Positions 62,846 to 64,000 of a stretch of DNA of 64,000 bases are shown here, one piece after another. Made by a program: the position numbers and the translations under genes. Under the pieces are notes generated by a model that was not told the DNA's origin, did not search any database, and saw only the letters and a program-made list of their open reading frames with translations. Location of the stretch: NCBI RefSeq assembly GCF_022347725.1, contig NZ_JAKRGB010000005.1:214539-278538 (forward strand), read 5' to 3'. Source of the DNA: Ruegeria sp. Ofav3-42. Lineage in GTDB: Bacteria; Pseudomonadota; Alphaproteobacteria; Rhodobacterales; Rhodobacteraceae. Position 1 is the stretch's first letter; every line of letters begins with the position of its first letter.

Positions 62846-62993
62846 CCAATGTTGCCAATACGTTGACAATTGTGGCGACTGAAATGGTAATTGGATTTGA
62901 CAGTTGTTTCTGCGGAATTAAGTGAAACTCAAGACATTTTTCAGCTTCTAGACCGAGCAGCGCAAGCACGAGCTGACTACAGACAGGCTTCTA

Positions 62994-63816
62994 GGCTCAG
63001 GACCCATTGATTTCCGAGCGACGGCATGATTCACGGCTCGAAAACGAGCGGTGAACATGTCTGATCTTTTCTGGTTGAGTGACGCGCAGATGGCGCGTCT
63101 GGAACCTTTCTTTCCCAAGTCGCACGGCAAACCACGTGTTGATGACAGGCGCGTGTTGAGCGGCATTATCTTCATCAACCGTAATGGCTTGCGATGGCGT
63201 GATGCACCCAAAGAGTATGGCCCGCACAAGACGCTCTACAATCGTTGGAAGCGGTGGAGCGATAAGGGCATCTTCGCAGCGATGCTCACCGGCTTGGCCA
63301 CTGATCATGGTGAGGAAAAGACCGTCATGATCGATGCCACGTATCTCAAAGCCCATCGCACAGCGTCCAGTCTTGCGGTGAAAAAGGGGGACGTGGACGC
63401 CTGATCGGCCGAACGAAGGGCGGTATGAACACAAAGCTTCATGCCATCTGCGACAGCAGAGGCCGTCCGCTGAACCTGTTTGTCACCGCCGGTCAGGTCA
63501 GCGATTACATCGGCGCACGGGCACTGCTTTGCAGCCTGCCAAAGGTAGATTGGTTGCTCGGCGACCGAGGATATGACGCCGATTGGTTCAGAGAAGCGTT
63601 GAAAGACAAAGGGATACGCGCCTGCATCCCAGGCCGGAAGCAGCGCAAGACACCGTCAAATACGACAAGCGCCGCTACAAACGCCGAAACCGCATCGAGA
63701 TCATGTTCGGACGGCTCAAAGACTGGCGGCGTGTGGTCACGCGATACGACAGGTGTCCGAAGGTCTTCCTATCCGCCATCGCACTCGCGGCCCTCGTCAT
63801 TTACTGGCTATGAGTC
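62994..63816 (+). mobile_element. IS5-family insertion sequence, right end truncated
   Basis: The left end carries GGCTCAGGACCCAT (62994-63007). The complementary right-end sequence begins as ATGAGTC at 63810-63816 directly after the transposase, then stops matching, where IS110-type DNA starts. The left boundary is estimated from this partial match only; no target duplication could be identified. The transposase is frameshifted, so the copy is probably immobile. Confidence 0.7.
63057..63813 (+). pseudogene. IS5-family transposase, frame broken twice
   Basis: A DDE transposase of the two-ORF IS5 type. Frame 1 (63057-63404) carries WLSDAQMARLEPFFP, GLRWRDAPKEYG and the first Asp in IDATYLKAHR. 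Frame 2 carries GRTKGGMNTKLHAICD and the second Asp in LLGDRGYDADW. Frame 3 carries YDKRRYKRRNRIEIMFGRLK with the catalytic Glu, ending YWL at 63813. The first shift (-1) is at A5G5 (63381-63390), a slippery run often used for programmed frameshifting in this family. The second, near 63651-63656, looks like a one-base deletion (the text should continue RKTPVKYDKRR) and is inactivating. Confidence 0.85.
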
Positions 63817-64000
63817 ATCGGGTAATTTGTGGCTGCTTCCCTCGGAGCTGAAAGAGGGCTCACACTTCTGGCCGTCGAAGCTGATGGAAGGAAGCAACCA
63901 TGAAACACTATGCCGGACTGGATCTGTCGATGGACAGCACGCAGGTGTGCATCGTCGATGAAGGCGGTGAGAAAGTCGTCTCGATTAAGGTTGAGAGCGC
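63817..64000 (+). mobile_element. IS110-family insertion sequence, left end (continues past the window)
   Basis: The sequence from about 63817 is not part of the IS5 element and leads with an 83-bp leader into an IS110-type transposase. The boundary is inferred from where the IS5 right-end match ends. IS110 elements lack long terminal inverted repeats, so the edge cannot be fixed more closely. Confidence 0.6.
63900..64000 (+). CDS. IS110-family transposase, N-terminus only
   Basis: The first 33 codons from the ATG at 63900 read MKHYAGLDLSMDSTQVCIVD and continue to the window end. The YAGLDLS motif holds the first Asp of the DEDD (RuvC-like) catalytic domain typical of IS110/IS1111 transposases. 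GGAAGGAAG precedes the start. These enzymes are RNA-guided by a bridge/seek RNA encoded in a flank of the element. Confidence 0.8.
   Translation, partial: MKHYAGLDLSMDSTQVCIVDEGGEKVVSIKVES

Larger units (their letters stand above)
62367..62993. other. AT-rich intergenic region upstream of the GTPase operon
   Basis: About 630 bp without a credible gene. It must contain the minus-strand promoter of the cluster. It also holds two perfect inverted repeats (described separately) and a plus-strand promoter-like pair, TTGACA at 62863-62868 and GGTAAT at 62886-62891 with a 17-bp spacer, pointing at the IS element. Composition is lower in GC than its surroundings, which fits an insertion hot spot or acquired DNA. 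Confidence 0.45.

Overview
The window looks like chromosome from an alphaproteobacterium of the Rhodobacteraceae, most likely the marine Roseobacter group. The pointers are moderate-to-high GC, aglEFGAK-type alpha-glucoside genes, a monomeric NADP isocitrate dehydrogenase, a hydroxyproline cluster, and many ABC transporters and LacI-type regulators. This placement is inferred from gene content; no rRNA or tRNA gene was seen.

Region 1 (1-43.4 kb) is a dense block of sugar and nitrogen-compound catabolism. It opens with ugpB and a truncated ugpA (minus strand), with a LacI-type regulator divergent from them. A minus-strand operon follows: aglR, a GH1 beta-glucosidase/glucokinase fusion, a PfkB sugar kinase and a D-lyxose isomerase. 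It diverges from aglEFGAK (binding protein, two permeases, alpha-glucosidase, ATPase). Next is an operon with a TIM-barrel sugar isomerase/epimerase, a LacI regulator, an amino-acid-type ABC binding protein and permease without an ATPase, and a GH42 beta-galactosidase. A polyamine-type ABC operon comes next, ending in a permease with an odd repetitive C-terminal tail.

Facing it on the minus strand is a galactoside operon. It holds an ABC binding protein and two permeases, a GH4 glycosidase, an IlvD/Edd sugar-acid dehydratase, an SDR sugar dehydrogenase, a KDGal kinase, a KDPGal aldolase, an SMP-30 lactonase and a second GH42 enzyme. Together these form an oxidative (De Ley-Doudoroff type) galactose route to pyruvate and glyceraldehyde-3-phosphate. 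An IclR regulator and the missing ABC ATPase diverge from it, followed by a hydroxyproline-type cluster: a DHDPS-family deaminase, a 4-hydroxyproline epimerase, a D-amino-acid oxidoreductase and a proline-racemase-like enzyme lacking both cysteines.

Region 2 (44.0-46.5 kb) is icd, followed by a group of terminator hairpins.

Region 3 (46.5-62.4 kb) is the most unusual part: twelve consecutive minus-strand genes. In transcription order they are a 134-aa unknown, a dynamin-like GTPase, a paired smaller GTPase, a Roadblock/LC7-like protein, a 286-aa unknown, a second dynamin-like GTPase with its smaller partner, a membrane Ser/Thr kinase with a PDZ-like outer domain, an FHA protein, a PP2C phosphatase, and two secreted LysM/solute-binding-protein fusions. 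It reads like an envelope-sensing phospho-signalling system linked to membrane-remodelling GTPases, and is the best candidate here for an undescribed system. That function is inference.

Region 4 (62.4-64.0 kb) is AT-rich non-coding DNA with inverted repeats, then an inactivated IS5-family element whose right end appears to be interrupted by an IS110-family element running off the window.
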